Assembly: GCA_963751835.1 (NCBI GenBank)
Contig: CAVVWD010000003.1
Location: 41,622 to 105,621, forward strand
Reading direction: 5' to 3'
Source of the DNA: JACVRW01 sp963751835
GTDB taxonomy: Bacteria; Actinomycetota; Thermoleophilia; Solirubrobacterales; Thermoleophilaceae
Length of the DNA: 64,000 nucleotides
Below, in pieces: positions 24,388 through 32,983 of this stretch. A model generated the notes under the pieces. That model ran no database searches and had not been told where the DNA came from. It saw only the letters and a list, made by a program, of their open reading frames with translations. The translations under genes were made by a program, and so were the position numbers. The number at the start of each line of letters is the position of its first letter. Position 1 is the stretch's first letter.

Positions 24388-25824
24388 TCAGAGCTGCAGC
24401 GACTTGGCTACGAGGAACTCCTCGAGGCCGTAGCGCCCCAGCTCGCGGCCGTGCCCGGATTGCTTGTAGCCGCCGAACGGCGCGAGCGGGTTGAAGGCGC
24501 CGCCGTTGATCTCCACCTGGCCGGTGCGGATGCGCCCGGCAACGCGCTTCGCGCGCTCCTCGTCGGCGGACCACACGCCGCCGGCCAGGCCGTAGATCGT
24601 GTCGTTGGCGATCCGGACGGCGTCCTCCTCGTCCTCGTAGGGCATGATCGCGAGCACCGGCCCGAAGATCTCCTCCTGCGCGATCGTCATCTCGCTCGTG
24701 ACCTCGGAGAAGACGGTCGGGCGCACGAAGTAGCCCTGCTCGAGCCCGTCCGGAGCCTCGCCGCCGCCGGTCACGAGCTTCGCGCCCTCGGCCATCCCCT
24801 TGTCGATATAGCCGCGCACGCGCTCGAGCTGCGTCTCGGAGACGAGCGGGCCGAGCATCGTGCCCTCGGTGAACGGGTCGCCGGGCGTGAACGACTCAGC
24901 CACCACGGCCGCGATGCGCTCGGCCTGCTCGAGCTGGTCGCGGGAAACAAGCATGCGCGAGAGCGCGCTGCAGGTCTGGCCCGAGTTCAGGAAGCACTTG
25001 GCCACGCCGTCCGTCACGGCCTGCTCGAGGTCGGCGTCGTCGAGGATCACGTTCGGCGACTTGCCGCCGAGCTCCACGGAAACGGGCTTCACGCCCTGCG
25101 CCGCCAGCTCGGAGACGCGCCGCCCGGCGCGGGTCGAGCCCGTGAACGAGACCATGTCGGTCTCGGGATGCGAGACGATCGCCTCGCCGACGACCGGGCC
25201 GGTCCCGGTCACGAGATTGAAGACGCCGGCCGGCAGGCCCACCTCGTCGCAGATCTCGGCGAGCACGAACGCGTTCAGCGGCACGACCTCGCTCGGCTTG
25301 AGCACGACGGTGCAGCCCGCCGAGAGGGCCGGCGCGACCTTGTTGGCGATCTGGTGAAGCGGGTAGTTCCAGGGCGTGATCGCCGCGACCACGCCGGCGG
25401 GCTCGCGCACGATCAGCGAGTTGCCGACCTCCTCCTCCCAGGCGATCTCCTCGACGAGCTCCGGCTGGGAGGAGAACGTGACCGACGGCAGCCCCGCCTG
25501 GATCATGCGCGACAGCGTGAGCGGCATCCCGAGCTCGGTCGTGATGAGCACCGCCAGCTCGTCTCCGCGCGCAGCGAGCCGCGCGCCGATCGCGCCGCAG
25601 AGCGCGGCGCGCTCGTACGGCGACACCGCAGACCAGGAGTCGAACGCGGCGCGAGCGGCTCGGACGGCGCGGTCCGCGTCCGCAGGCGTGCCGGCGGGGA
25701 TGTGGGCGATCGTCGCGCCGCTGGAGGGGTTGACAACGGCGATCGTGTCCTGGCCGGCGGGCTCGACCCAGTCACCGCCGATGTAGAGCTTGTCGCGGAC
25801 GATTGGTTCGGTGGCGGTTGCCAT
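24388..25824 (-). CDS. aldehyde dehydrogenase
   Basis: A 478-residue NAD(P)-dependent aldehyde dehydrogenase. Residues seen: ITPWNYPLHQIANKVAPAL (cofactor site), VSFTGSTRAGRRV, the catalytic Glu in VELGGKSPN, the catalytic Cys in NSGQTCSALSRM, and EEIFGPVLAI. It lies ten bases downstream of a GMC oxidoreductase, so the two may oxidise an alcohol to an acid in sequence; the substrate is unknown. The start is ATG. Confidence 0.95.
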   Translation of the reverse strand: MATATEPIVRDKLYIGGDWVEPAGQDTIAVVNPSSGATIAHIPAGTPADADRAVRAARAAFDSWSAVSPYERAALCGAIGARLAARGDELAVLITTELGMPLTLSRMIQAGLPSVTFSSQPELVEEIAWEEEVGNSLIVREPAGVVAAITPWNYPLHQIANKVAPALSAGCTVVLKPSEVVPLNAFVLAEICDEVGLPAGVFNLVTGTGPVVGEAIVSHPETDMVSFTGSTRAGRRVSELAAQGVKPVSVELGGKSPNVILDDADLEQAVTDGVAKCFLNSGQTCSALSRMLVSRDQLEQAERIAAVVAESFTPGDPFTEGTMLGPLVSETQLERVRGYIDKGMAEGAKLVTGGGEAPDGLEQGYFVRPTVFSEVTSEMTIAQEEIFGPVLAIMPYEDEEDAVRIANDTIYGLAGGVWSADEERAKRVAGRIRTGQVEINGGAFNPLAPFGGYKQSGHGRELGRYGLEEFLVAKSLQL

Positions 25825-25834
25825 CTGGGTCTCC

Positions 25835-27805
25835 TCAGGCGGTCGCGGTGGCGGCGGCGGGACTCGCCGCCAGGATCGCCTCGCCCGTACGGTGGGCGAG
25901 GGCCATGATCGTGATCATCGGGTTGGTGCCGGAGGCGGTCGGAAAGGCGCTCGCGTCCCCGATCCACACGCCCGGCGTGTCGTGCAGCTCGCCCCACGCC
26001 CCGGCGACGCTGGTGCCCGGGTCGGCACCCATGCGGCAGGTCCCCATCTGGTGGGCGGCGAACAGCTTGAAGCCCCCGGCGCGGAGCGGCACGCGCTCGA
26101 GCCGGGCGATGAAGCGATCGACGTCGTCGCCCACGCGCCACCGGGGCATGCCCGCCGCCAGCGCGCCCACCTCATGTGCCCCGGCGGCCACGTGCAGCCG
26201 GACCTGGGCAGCGAGGGCGCGGTGCGTGTTGGCGACGTCGAGCGGGTCGTCGAGCGAGTACCAGGGCACTGCCTGACCGTCGTCGTCGATCGTGACCCGG
26301 CCGCCGCCGTGATCGCGCACGAGGCCGATGAAGGTCGCGCCGTAGCGAAGTCGCTCCATCAGCCGCTTGTGATCCTCGCCGCCCGCGAACGGCGTGGCGG
26401 AGGCCGCGGTGCCCGGCGCGTACTGGGTGGCCTCGATCAGGAAGCCGTGACCGTCCTCGACGTTCGCGAACTCGTCGACGAGCCCGGCGTGCGGCGCACC
26501 CCACCAGGCGCGCTGGTCCTCGGCGTAGCTTCCGATCGTGGCCGTGCAGGGGTGTAGGCGCAGGTGCTGCCCGACGGCCGGGCCACCGATCCCCGAGCGC
26601 AGCAGCAGTGCCGGCGACTCGAGCGCGCCGCAGGCCACGACCACGCGCGGCGCGCGCACGGTCACGCGCGCGCCGCGCCCGCTCTCCGGGTCGGTGTAGA
26701 CGCCCTCCACCCCGGCCGCGCGCCCGCCCTCGACCAGCACCCGCTCCGCGAAGCAGCGGAGGATCGCCTCGGCGCCGTGCTCGACGGCGTCCGCGAGGTA
26801 GGTCTTGGCGGTCGACTGCTTGGCCCCGGTCTGGTCGCCGAAGCCGATATAGCCGGCGGTCTCGGGCGTGTAGCGCGACTCGTCGACGTTGCGCATGACG
26901 GTCTTGAACGACCAGCCGAGCGCCTCCGTGCCGCGCCGCATCGACTCCTGGGTGCCGTTCAGGTGCGAGCAGCGGTCGTTGACCCCGAGCCGCTCCCAGA
27001 CGGCGTCGAGATGGCGGTCGAATTCGGCCGTGTCGAGCCCCTCGAGGCCGTGCTCGCGCGCCCACTGCTCGCGCACCCAGGGCTTGGTGCGCAGGCAGTT
27101 GGTCCAGTTGATCGTCGTCCCGCCGCCGAAGCTCGAACCCGCGTAGAGCGCGACGTTCATGTCCGCCGTCGGATTGGGGCCGCCGCGCCAGTAGAGGTTC
27201 TGGTACGCCCAGAGCTCGTACTGGTTGAAGTCCGACTCGTCGAAGAGACCGCCCATCTCGAGCACGATCACCTTCTGGCCCGCCTTGGCGAGCGCCGCCG
27301 CGATCACGCCGCCGCCCGCGCCCGAGCCGACGATCACCGCGTCCGCCTCGTAGGCAGCCTCCTCGCCCTCCGGCACGATCGGGGTGAGGGTCCGCTCGCC
27401 CGGCTGCGGGACGGCGCTCGGGCCTGGGTAGCCGAAGGTCTGCCAGAACGGATTGCGCCCGGACTGCGGGTCGGGAAGCCCGTAGGAGAGGAACAGCCCG
27501 AGGGCCATCAGCGCCCCGCCGCCGGCTGCCGCCTCGGGGCCGAGCGCCTGGAGGTTGCGGAGGATCTGCTCGCGCGAGCGCCGCGAAGCCGCCAGGAAAC
27601 CCATCCGGGCGAGACCGTCGAGCAGCTCCTCGAGGCCGTCGCGCTGCACGGGCGGCATCGCCTCGATCGTCTCGGCGAGGGCCTCCGGTGCCCCCAGGTC
27701 GCTGCCGCGGCGAGCCCAGAAGCCGTCCGGGTCGTCGGCGCGCTCGATCGCCGGGCAGGCCGTGTCGCAGATCGCGCGCAGGACAGCGCGCCGGGCCTCG
27801 TTCAT
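25835..27805 (-). CDS. GMC-type oxidoreductase
   Basis: A 656-residue flavin oxidoreductase. The first 130 or so residues resemble the small helical gluconate-2-dehydrogenase-subunit-3-type domain (LRAICDTACPAIERADD). The FAD-binding motif is AVIVGSGAGGGVIAAALAKAG, followed by GSSFGGGTTINWTN. The C-terminal GMC domain ends with HQMGTCRMGADP and DASAFPTASGTNPM, which contain the conserved His. This layout is typical of long-chain-alcohol or cholesterol-type oxidases/dehydrogenases. It pairs with the following aldehyde dehydrogenase. Confidence 0.93.
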   Translation of the reverse strand: MNEARRAVLRAICDTACPAIERADDPDGFWARRGSDLGAPEALAETIEAMPPVQRDGLEELLDGLARMGFLAASRRSREQILRNLQALGPEAAAGGGALMALGLFLSYGLPDPQSGRNPFWQTFGYPGPSAVPQPGERTLTPIVPEGEEAAYEADAVIVGSGAGGGVIAAALAKAGQKVIVLEMGGLFDESDFNQYELWAYQNLYWRGGPNPTADMNVALYAGSSFGGGTTINWTNCLRTKPWVREQWAREHGLEGLDTAEFDRHLDAVWERLGVNDRCSHLNGTQESMRRGTEALGWSFKTVMRNVDESRYTPETAGYIGFGDQTGAKQSTAKTYLADAVEHGAEAILRCFAERVLVEGGRAAGVEGVYTDPESGRGARVTVRAPRVVVACGALESPALLLRSGIGGPAVGQHLRLHPCTATIGSYAEDQRAWWGAPHAGLVDEFANVEDGHGFLIEATQYAPGTAASATPFAGGEDHKRLMERLRYGATFIGLVRDHGGGRVTIDDDGQAVPWYSLDDPLDVANTHRALAAQVRLHVAAGAHEVGALAAGMPRWRVGDDVDRFIARLERVPLRAGGFKLFAAHQMGTCRMGADPGTSVAGAWGELHDTPGVWIGDASAFPTASGTNPMITIMALAHRTGEAILAASPAAATATA

Positions 27806-27854
27806 CTGGGTGCCTCCTCCAGGGCCAATACCTCCGGGCGACCCTATTCGCCGA

Positions 27855-28277
27855 TCAAGCCTCCAGCAAGAGCGTGACTGGCCCGTCGTTCACCAGCGAC
27901 ACCTTCATGCGCGCCCCGAACACGCCCCCCTTCGCACCGAGCGCCTCGCGCACCCGCTCGTACAGCGCCTCGGCCTCCTCCGGCGGAGCGGCGTCGACGA
28001 AGCTCGGCCGGTTGCCCTTGCGCGCATCGCCGTAGAGGGTGAACTGGCTGACGCAGAGGATCTCGCCCCCGGCCTGGCCGACGTCGAGGTTCAGCTTCCC
28101 CTCCGCATCATTGAAGATTCGGAGCGCCCGCAGCTTGTGCGCCAGCCTGTCGGCCTGCTCGGGACCGTCGCCGCGCCGCACGCCCAGCAGCACGAGCATT
28201 CCGGATCCGATACGTGAGCGCTCGCGGCCGTCGACGCTGACGGCGGCCTCGCTGACTCGCTGCACCAGGGCGCGCAC
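27855..28277 (-). CDS. dtd: D-aminoacyl-tRNA deacylase
   Basis: A 140-residue chirality proofreading enzyme that hydrolyses D-aminoacyl- and glycyl-tRNA. MRALVQRVSEAAVSV begins the protein, LCVSQFTLYGD holds the SQ active-site motif, and MKVSLVNDGPVTLLLEA provides the GP cis-dipeptide. It starts at GTG directly after the TGA of the MarR gene, so the two are likely cotranscribed. Confidence 0.97.
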   Translation of the reverse strand: MRALVQRVSEAAVSVDGRERSRIGSGMLVLLGVRRGDGPEQADRLAHKLRALRIFNDAEGKLNLDVGQAGGEILCVSQFTLYGDARKGNRPSFVDAAPPEEAEALYERVREALGAKGGVFGARMKVSLVNDGPVTLLLEA

Positions 28278-28658
28278 TCAGCCGAGCACGTCGGCGAGAA
28301 CCCGCCGCCGCGTCGGCACGGCTTCGGCGTGGCGCGCGCGGCCCGCGTCGGTTAGGCAGGCGAAGATGCCGCGCCGGTCATCGGGGCAGATCGTGCGCGA
28401 GACGAGGCCCTCGGATTCGAGCCGCCCGATGAGGCGCGACAGCGCGCTCTGGCTCAGGTGGACGGAATCGGCCAGCTCCTGCATCCGGCTCTGGTCTTTG
28501 TCGGCGATAGCGAGGCGATCGAGCACCTCGAACTCACTCACGCCCAGGCCGTGCTCGGCCTGGAGCGCGCGCTCGAGCGCGCCACTCACCCGAGCGTGAC
28601 TGTCGAGAAGCTCTCGCCAGCGCCCGGTGAGCGCATCTTCCCTCGTTGTCGTCGACAC
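28278..28658 (-). CDS. MarR family transcriptional regulator
   Basis: A 126-residue winged-helix regulator: LGVSEFEVLDRLAIADKDQSRM, the recognition helix SVHLSQSALSRLIGRLESEGLV, and the wing ICPDDRRGIFACLTDAGR. It is divergent from the MFS transporter over an AT-rich 89-base spacer, the usual layout for a local repressor of a drug or metabolite exporter. It ends directly before dtd. Confidence 0.93.
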   Translation of the reverse strand: MSTTTREDALTGRWRELLDSHARVSGALERALQAEHGLGVSEFEVLDRLAIADKDQSRMQELADSVHLSQSALSRLIGRLESEGLVSRTICPDDRRGIFACLTDAGRARHAEAVPTRRRVLADVLG

Positions 28659-28747
28659 AGCCTTCGTAACGGTAGCGAACCCGAGAAAATATTGCTCTTA
28701 ACAAAAGATGTACAAACATTACATGCGCATGCATGTATTCTCCTGCG
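28659..28747. promoter_or_regulatory. divergent marR-MFS promoter/operator region
   Basis: The spacer is strikingly AT-rich against its surroundings. It holds a nearly palindromic TACATGCGCATGCATGTA tract just upstream of the transporter start, overlapping where its -10 would lie, plus TTGCTC and TTAACA elements. Binding by the adjacent MarR protein is an inference from layout. Confidence 0.5.
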
Positions 28748-30220
28748 ATGCCTTCTCTCAGCACCTCTGACGCAGGGCAGCAATGGGATGCGCGCCTCTG
28801 GGGCGCCCTCGTCGTGCTCTGTGGTGTCCTGTTCCTCGACGGGCTCGACGTCTCGATGGTGGGCGTCGCGCTCCCCTCCATCCGGTCGGACCTCGACCTC
28901 TCGACCTCGGCGCTCCAGTGGGTCGTGTCGGGCTACGTGCTCGGTTACGGCGGCCTGCTGCTCCTGGGCGGGCGCTTCGCAGACCTGCTGGGCCGCCGGC
29001 GGGTGCTGCTCGCGGCGCTCGTCGTGTTCACCGGCGCATCCGTCGTGGGCGGCCTCGTCAACGACGGCACGCTGCTCGTCCTCACCCGCTTCCTCAAGGG
29101 TGCGGCCGCGGCGTTCACGGCCCCGGCAAGCCTCTCGATCATCACGACGACCTTCGCGGAGGGCCCGGCCCGCAATCGCGCACTGGCCATCTACACGGCC
29201 TGCGGGGCGAGCGGGTTCTCGCTCGGGCTCGTTTTCGGCGGCCTCCTGACCGAGCTCGGCTGGCGCTGGACGTTCCTGCTTCCCGTGCCGATCGCGATCG
29301 CCCTGCTGATCGCGGCCCCACGCGTGCTGGCCAGCGACCCGCCCACGACCGGCCCCCGGCGCGGCTTTGACTTCGCGGGCGCCGCGGCGATCACGGGCGC
29401 GATGCTGCTCCTGGTGTGGACCGTCGTCGAAGCGCCCGAGACCGGCTGGGGCGCTCCCGAGACGCTCGGCGGCTTCGCGGTGACAGCTCTGCTGCTCGCC
29501 GCGTTCGTCGCGATCGAGCAGCGCTCCGCCAACCCGCTCGTGCGCCTCGGCATCCTCAGATCCGGCTCGCTCGTCCGGGCCAACCTCGGGATGGCGGCCG
29601 TGTTCGGCTCCTACGTGGCCTTTCAGTTCGTGGGCACGCTCTACCTGCAGCAGATGCTCGGCTGGTCGCCGATCGAAACGGCCCTGGCCTTCCTGCCAGG
29701 CGGAATGCTCGTGGCCCTCGGCGCGCCGCGCATCGGCCCGCTCGTGGACCGCTTCGGCACCGCGAAGGTGATTCTGGCCGGCGCGATCTCGTTCGTGGTC
29801 GGCTACGCGCTGTTCCTGCGGATCGGCGAGTCGCTCACCTACGCCACCGTGTGGCTGCCCGCGATGCTCCTGATCGGGCTGGGCTTCGCCCTCAGCTTCC
29901 CGTCGCTCAACATCCAGGCGACCGCGGGCGTGGCCGACCACGAGCAGGGCCTCGCTTCCGGGCTCGTCAACACCTCGTTCCAGGTCGGCGGCGCGATCGG
30001 GCTGGCGATCGTCACGGCCGTGGTCAGCTCGAACACCGGCTCCGGCACGGACGCCTCCTCACTGCTTGACGGCTTCCGGCCGGGCCTGGCGGTCGTGGCC
30101 GCGGTGAGCGTGCTCGGCCTGGGCGTGGCGCTGGCGGGCGTGGTGGCGGGCGCGCGCGAGCGCCGGCTGGCGGTGGCCCCGGCGCCCACCGAGGTTGCCA
30201 CGGAGCGCGAGGCCGCGTAG
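28748..30220 (+). CDS. MFS transporter, DHA2-type
   Basis: A drug:proton antiporter-like membrane protein (490 aa from ATG 28748; ATG 28733 is an alternative) with about 14 hydrophobic helices. The motif-A-like loop GGRFADLLGRRR follows helix 2, and DVSMVGVALPSIRSDL marks helix 1 of the DHA2 group. FLKGAAAAFTAPASLSII is the motif C region. Expression is probably controlled by the divergent MarR regulator. The substrate is unknown. Confidence 0.94.
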   Translation: MPSLSTSDAGQQWDARLWGALVVLCGVLFLDGLDVSMVGVALPSIRSDLDLSTSALQWVVSGYVLGYGGLLLLGGRFADLLGRRRVLLAALVVFTGASVVGGLVNDGTLLVLTRFLKGAAAAFTAPASLSIITTTFAEGPARNRALAIYTACGASGFSLGLVFGGLLTELGWRWTFLLPVPIAIALLIAAPRVLASDPPTTGPRRGFDFAGAAAITGAMLLLVWTVVEAPETGWGAPETLGGFAVTALLLAAFVAIEQRSANPLVRLGILRSGSLVRANLGMAAVFGSYVAFQFVGTLYLQQMLGWSPIETALAFLPGGMLVALGAPRIGPLVDRFGTAKVILAGAISFVVGYALFLRIGESLTYATVWLPAMLLIGLGFALSFPSLNIQATAGVADHEQGLASGLVNTSFQVGGAIGLAIVTAVVSSNTGSGTDASSLLDGFRPGLAVVAAVSVLGLGVALAGVVAGARERRLAVAPAPTEVATEREAA

Positions 30221-30236
30221 GGCCCATCTCAGTCCG

Positions 30237-30277
30237 GACGGCGGCCACCGGCATCATCCCGGCCGGTGGCCGCCGTC
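30237..30277 (+). terminator. strong hairpin after the MFS gene
   Basis: A perfect 15-bp inverted repeat, GACGGCGGCCACCGG (30237-30251) and its complement (30263-30277), with an 11-base loop, lies 17 bases after the transporter stop. It has no U-tract; such U-less hairpins are proposed terminators in high-GC actinobacteria. Confidence 0.65.
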
Positions 30278-30313
30278 GACGCCGAGCTATGGCGCGGGGT
30301 TGGTCTCCGCCGG

Positions 30314-30536
30314 CCGGGTCAGGGCTGGGGAAGGGGTCGTGGACAGCGGCCGCAGCGATCCTCCTGGGTGAGCAAGCTTCGGCCCTACCGTCCTGCCCTA
30401 GTGGTCTCCTGGACCACCAAACCAGGATCGTTCCAGTTTCCAGAGCGCGGCAGCCGAACGATCTTCGATCACGCTCGGGGTCGCCGCGGCCGACGAGCAC
30501 CACCCCTTCCCCAGCCCAGGCGCGAAACCGACCCGG
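30314..30536 (+). ncRNA. candidate structured non-coding RNA
   Basis: A gene-free 290-base gap contains nested complementary segments: CCGGGTC (30314-30320) with 30530-30536; a perfect 16-bp GGGCTGGGGAAGGGGT (30322-30337) with 30502-30517; CGGCCGC (30347-30353) with 30486-30492; and GAGC (30370-30373) with 30473-30476. These enclose two local hairpins, GTGGTC/GACCAC (30401-30417) and GATCGTTC/GAACGATC (30426-30463). The result is a long rod with a symmetric 9x9 internal loop ending in a junction. Two U-G pairs (30359-30480, 30362-30477) fit the plus strand but would be A-C on the minus. I recognise no known RNA class. Confidence 0.5.
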
Positions 30537-30566
30537 CGCCACCACTCAAGGGAGAGGGGCGCCAGG

Positions 30567-30926
30567 TTAAGCCGCCCGCAAACGCTCCCTGAACGCCTGG
30601 TAGTCCTTGCGGTCGGGGCGCATGTGCGCCGCCAGGGCGGCGTGGCGGCTCGCCTCGGCCCTACGGCCGGTCTTCTCGAGCGAGCGCCCGAGGCAGAAGT
30701 GCGCGTAGTCGTTGACCGGGTAGCGCTCCACCAGCGCCGCGAACTCCTCCGCCGCCTTCTCGAAGCGCGACGAGCGGAAGTAGGCGCGCCCCAGCGCCTC
30801 GCGGATCGAGCCCTTGTCGGGCTCCAGCTCGCGCGCGCGCTCGAGCGGGACCGCCGCCGCCATGAAGTCTCCGCGCTCGAGAAGCTCGCTGCCCTTCTGG
30901 AATAGGTCGTACACGCTCTCGCTCAT
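30567..30926 (-). CDS. tetratricopeptide repeat protein
   Basis: A 119-residue helical protein with about three TPR units (LFQKGSELLERGDFMAAAVPLERA, LGRAYFRSSRFEKAAEEFAAL, LGRSLEKTGRRAEASRHAAL). It has no signal peptide, so it is a cytoplasmic interaction scaffold. The ATG 30926 overlaps the coaBC stop as ATGA. The longer frame upstream is a coaBC shadow. Function is not assignable beyond protein-protein contact. Confidence 0.9.
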   Translation of the reverse strand: MSESVYDLFQKGSELLERGDFMAAAVPLERARELEPDKGSIREALGRAYFRSSRFEKAAEEFAALVERYPVNDYAHFCLGRSLEKTGRRAEASRHAALAAHMRPDRKDYQAFRERLRAA

Positions 30927-32188
30927 GGCTTGCCCTCTACGGTACTCCGCCCACCGGCGTGCGTCCGGAGCTCCTGCACCACGTCGAGGATCGCTGCCGC
31001 CACCTCGGCCTTCGGTGCGCGCCGGACGGCCTGCTCGCCGGCGGCGAACACGATCGTGACCTCGTTTTCCTCGCTGTCGAAGCCGATGTCTGCGCGCGAG
31101 ATGTCGTTGACGACGATCGCGTCGAGCCCCTTGCGCGCCAGCTTGGCCCGCCCCCGCTCGACGGCTCCCTCGCCGTGCTCGGCAGCAAAGCCGACGAGCG
31201 TCTGGTCCGGCCGCCGGTCGCCCGCCAGCGCGGCGAGGATGTCGGTGGTGGGCTCTAGCTCCAGCACGAGGCCCTCGCGGCCCGCCTTTGCGATCTTGTC
31301 CGCCGCCGGGCTCGCTGGACGGAAGTCCGCGGGCGCCGCCGCCATGACGAGCACGTCCGCGGCCGGGAACTCGGCTTGCAGCGCGGCCTCGAGCTCGGCC
31401 GCGCTCTCCACGTCGAGCGCGCGGATGCCGGCCGGCACCGGCAGCGAGAGGTTCGCGCGCACGACCGTGACCTCCGCCCCGCGCCGGGCTGCCTCGTGCG
31501 CCAGCGCCATGCCCATCCGGCCCGACGAGCGGTTGCCGACGTAGCGCACCGAGTCGATCGGCTCGCGCGTCCCGCCGGCCGTGACGAGCACGCGCAGCCC
31601 GTCGAGCGGCCCGCCGACTGCGAGCGTGGCCTCCAGCGTCTCGAGGATCTCGGGCGGCTCGGCGAGCCGGCCCACCCCCCACTCCCCCTTCGAGGCGAGG
31701 CTGCCTGTTCCCGGGTCGACGATCCGCGCGCCCCGCTCGCGCAGCAGATCCAGGTTGCGCTGCGTGGCAGGGTGCTCGTACATGCGGTTGTTCATCGCCG
31801 GCGCGATCACTAGCGGCGCGTTGTTGGCGAGCGCGGCACTCGAGAGCAGGTTGTCGGCGAGCCCGTGGGCGAGCTTCGCGATCGTGTTCGCCGAGGCGGG
31901 CGCCACGCAGAGGACGTCGCAGCGCGCCACCAGTTCGAGATGCGAGATCGGGTCGTGCTCGGGGACGGCGTCGCCCGGGAAGGCTCCGCGGGCGGGATCG
32001 CGCTCGAACTCGTCGACGAGCACCGGAGCGCCGGTGACGCCCTCGAAAGTGGCGCGGCCCACGAACTCGAGGCTCGTCCGCGTCTGGATGACGCGCACGG
32101 CATGGCCGGCCTTGGTGGCCAGGCGAACCAACTCCACCGCCTTGTAGGCGGCTATCCCGCCGGTCACACCGAGCAGGATGCGCGCCAC
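30923..32188 (-). CDS. coaBC: bifunctional phosphopantothenoylcysteine decarboxylase / phosphopantothenate-cysteine ligase
   Basis: Two consecutive steps of coenzyme A synthesis in 421 aa. The CoaC flavoprotein half has VTGGIAAYKAVELVR, the catalytic His in DPISHLELV, and the substrate motif APAMNNRMYEH. The CoaB half from about residue 190 has VTAGGTREPIDSVRYVGNRSSG and the dimer/active-site VNDISRADIGFDS. It sits after rpoZ in the gmk-rpoZ-coaBC cluster typical of actinobacteria. Confidence 0.97.
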   Translation of the reverse strand: MARILLGVTGGIAAYKAVELVRLATKAGHAVRVIQTRTSLEFVGRATFEGVTGAPVLVDEFERDPARGAFPGDAVPEHDPISHLELVARCDVLCVAPASANTIAKLAHGLADNLLSSAALANNAPLVIAPAMNNRMYEHPATQRNLDLLRERGARIVDPGTGSLASKGEWGVGRLAEPPEILETLEATLAVGGPLDGLRVLVTAGGTREPIDSVRYVGNRSSGRMGMALAHEAARRGAEVTVVRANLSLPVPAGIRALDVESAAELEAALQAEFPAADVLVMAAAPADFRPASPAADKIAKAGREGLVLELEPTTDILAALAGDRRPDQTLVGFAAEHGEGAVERGRAKLARKGLDAIVVNDISRADIGFDSEENEVTIVFAAGEQAVRRAPKAEVAAAILDVVQELRTHAGGRSTVEGKP

Positions 32189-32198
32189 CGAGGCGCCC

Positions 32199-32426
32199 CT
32201 AGCGGTACCTGTATTTGATCTTGCCGGCGGCGATCTCCTCGAGGGAGATCTTGAGGTAGTTCTTCGAGCCCGTCTCGACCATTGGCGGCGGGTACTCGTC
32301 GAAGGTTCCCTCGCCGAGGTTGTGGTAGTAGGAGTTGATCTGCCGGGCCCGCTTGGCGGCGACCAGCACGCAGGCGTAGTGGGAGTCGACCTGCTCGAGC
32401 AGCTTGTCCAGTCGGGGTTTGATCAC
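32199..32426 (-). CDS. rpoZ: RNA polymerase omega subunit
   Basis: A 75-residue omega subunit that assists assembly of beta-prime. Recognised by KLLEQVDSHYACVLVAAKRARQI and the C-terminal block with LKISLEEIAAGKIKY. The ATG overlaps the gmk stop as ATGA. Gene order gmk-rpoZ-coaBC confirms the call. Confidence 0.96.
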   Translation of the reverse strand: MIKPRLDKLLEQVDSHYACVLVAAKRARQINSYYHNLGEGTFDEYPPPMVETGSKNYLKISLEEIAAGKIKYRYR

Positions 32427-32983
32427 GGCGAAGACATGGTAGCGACCAGGTCCGTGAGTTCCCCCAGGGCGCGTTCCAGGTCGTCGTTGACGACTCGGTG
32501 GTCGAACTCGCGGGCGGCCTCGAGCTCGGCGCGCGCCGCGCTCAGGCGGCGCTCGATCTGCTCGGGCGAGTCCGCCGCGCGTCCCTTCAGCCGCTTCTCG
32601 AGCGCCTCCAGCGAGGGAGGCTCGATGAAGATGCGCTTGGCGTCGGGCAGCGTCTCGCGCACCTGGCGCGCGCCCTGGACGTCGATCTCCAGCACGATCC
32701 CGCGGGCGGGGCGGTCGAGTTCGGAACGCAGCGTGCCGTAGCGGTGCCCGGCGTAGACCGCGTGCTCCACGAACTCGCCCGCCGCGACCCTGCGATCGAA
32801 GTCCTCCTCGCTCAGAAAGTGATAGTCGATCCCGTTCACCTCGCCGTCGCGGGGGCCGCGGGTGGTGGCCGATACGGCCAGCTCCAGGCCTGGAATCCGC
32901 TGCAGGAGCGCCCTGATGAGCGTGCCCTTGCCGACACCCGAAGGGCCCGTGACGACGATGATCGGGGTGCCGGAATCGCCTAT
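32423..32983 (-). CDS. gmk: guanylate kinase with no canonical start codon
   Basis: Converts GMP to GDP. The P-loop VTGPSGVGKGTLI, VSATTRGPRDGEVNG, and the GMP-binding DYHFLSEEDF and EIDVQGARQVRE are intact to the end. The only ATG/GTG/TTG starts in frame lie after the P-loop. Reading upstream to the P-loop, the sole near-cognate start is ATA at 32983-32981, which overlaps the mihF stop as ATAG, the same four-base geometry as the ATGA junctions nearby. It gives about 186 aa with N-terminus (M)GDSGTPIIVVTG. Real AUA initiation or a sequence error are both possible. Confidence 0.9.
   Translation of the reverse strand: MGDSGTPIIVVTGPSGVGKGTLIRALLQRIPGLELAVSATTRGPRDGEVNGIDYHFLSEEDFDRRVAAGEFVEHAVYAGHRYGTLRSELDRPARGIVLEIDVQGARQVRETLPDAKRIFIEPPSLEALEKRLKGRAADSPEQIERRLSAARAELEAAREFDHRVVNDDLERALGELTDLVATMSSP

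Noticed and set aside
30314..30536. Known 6S, SRP, RNase P or tmRNA identity for the structured gap
   Set aside because: None of the signature sequences of these RNAs could be found, so only a generic candidate RNA is reported.
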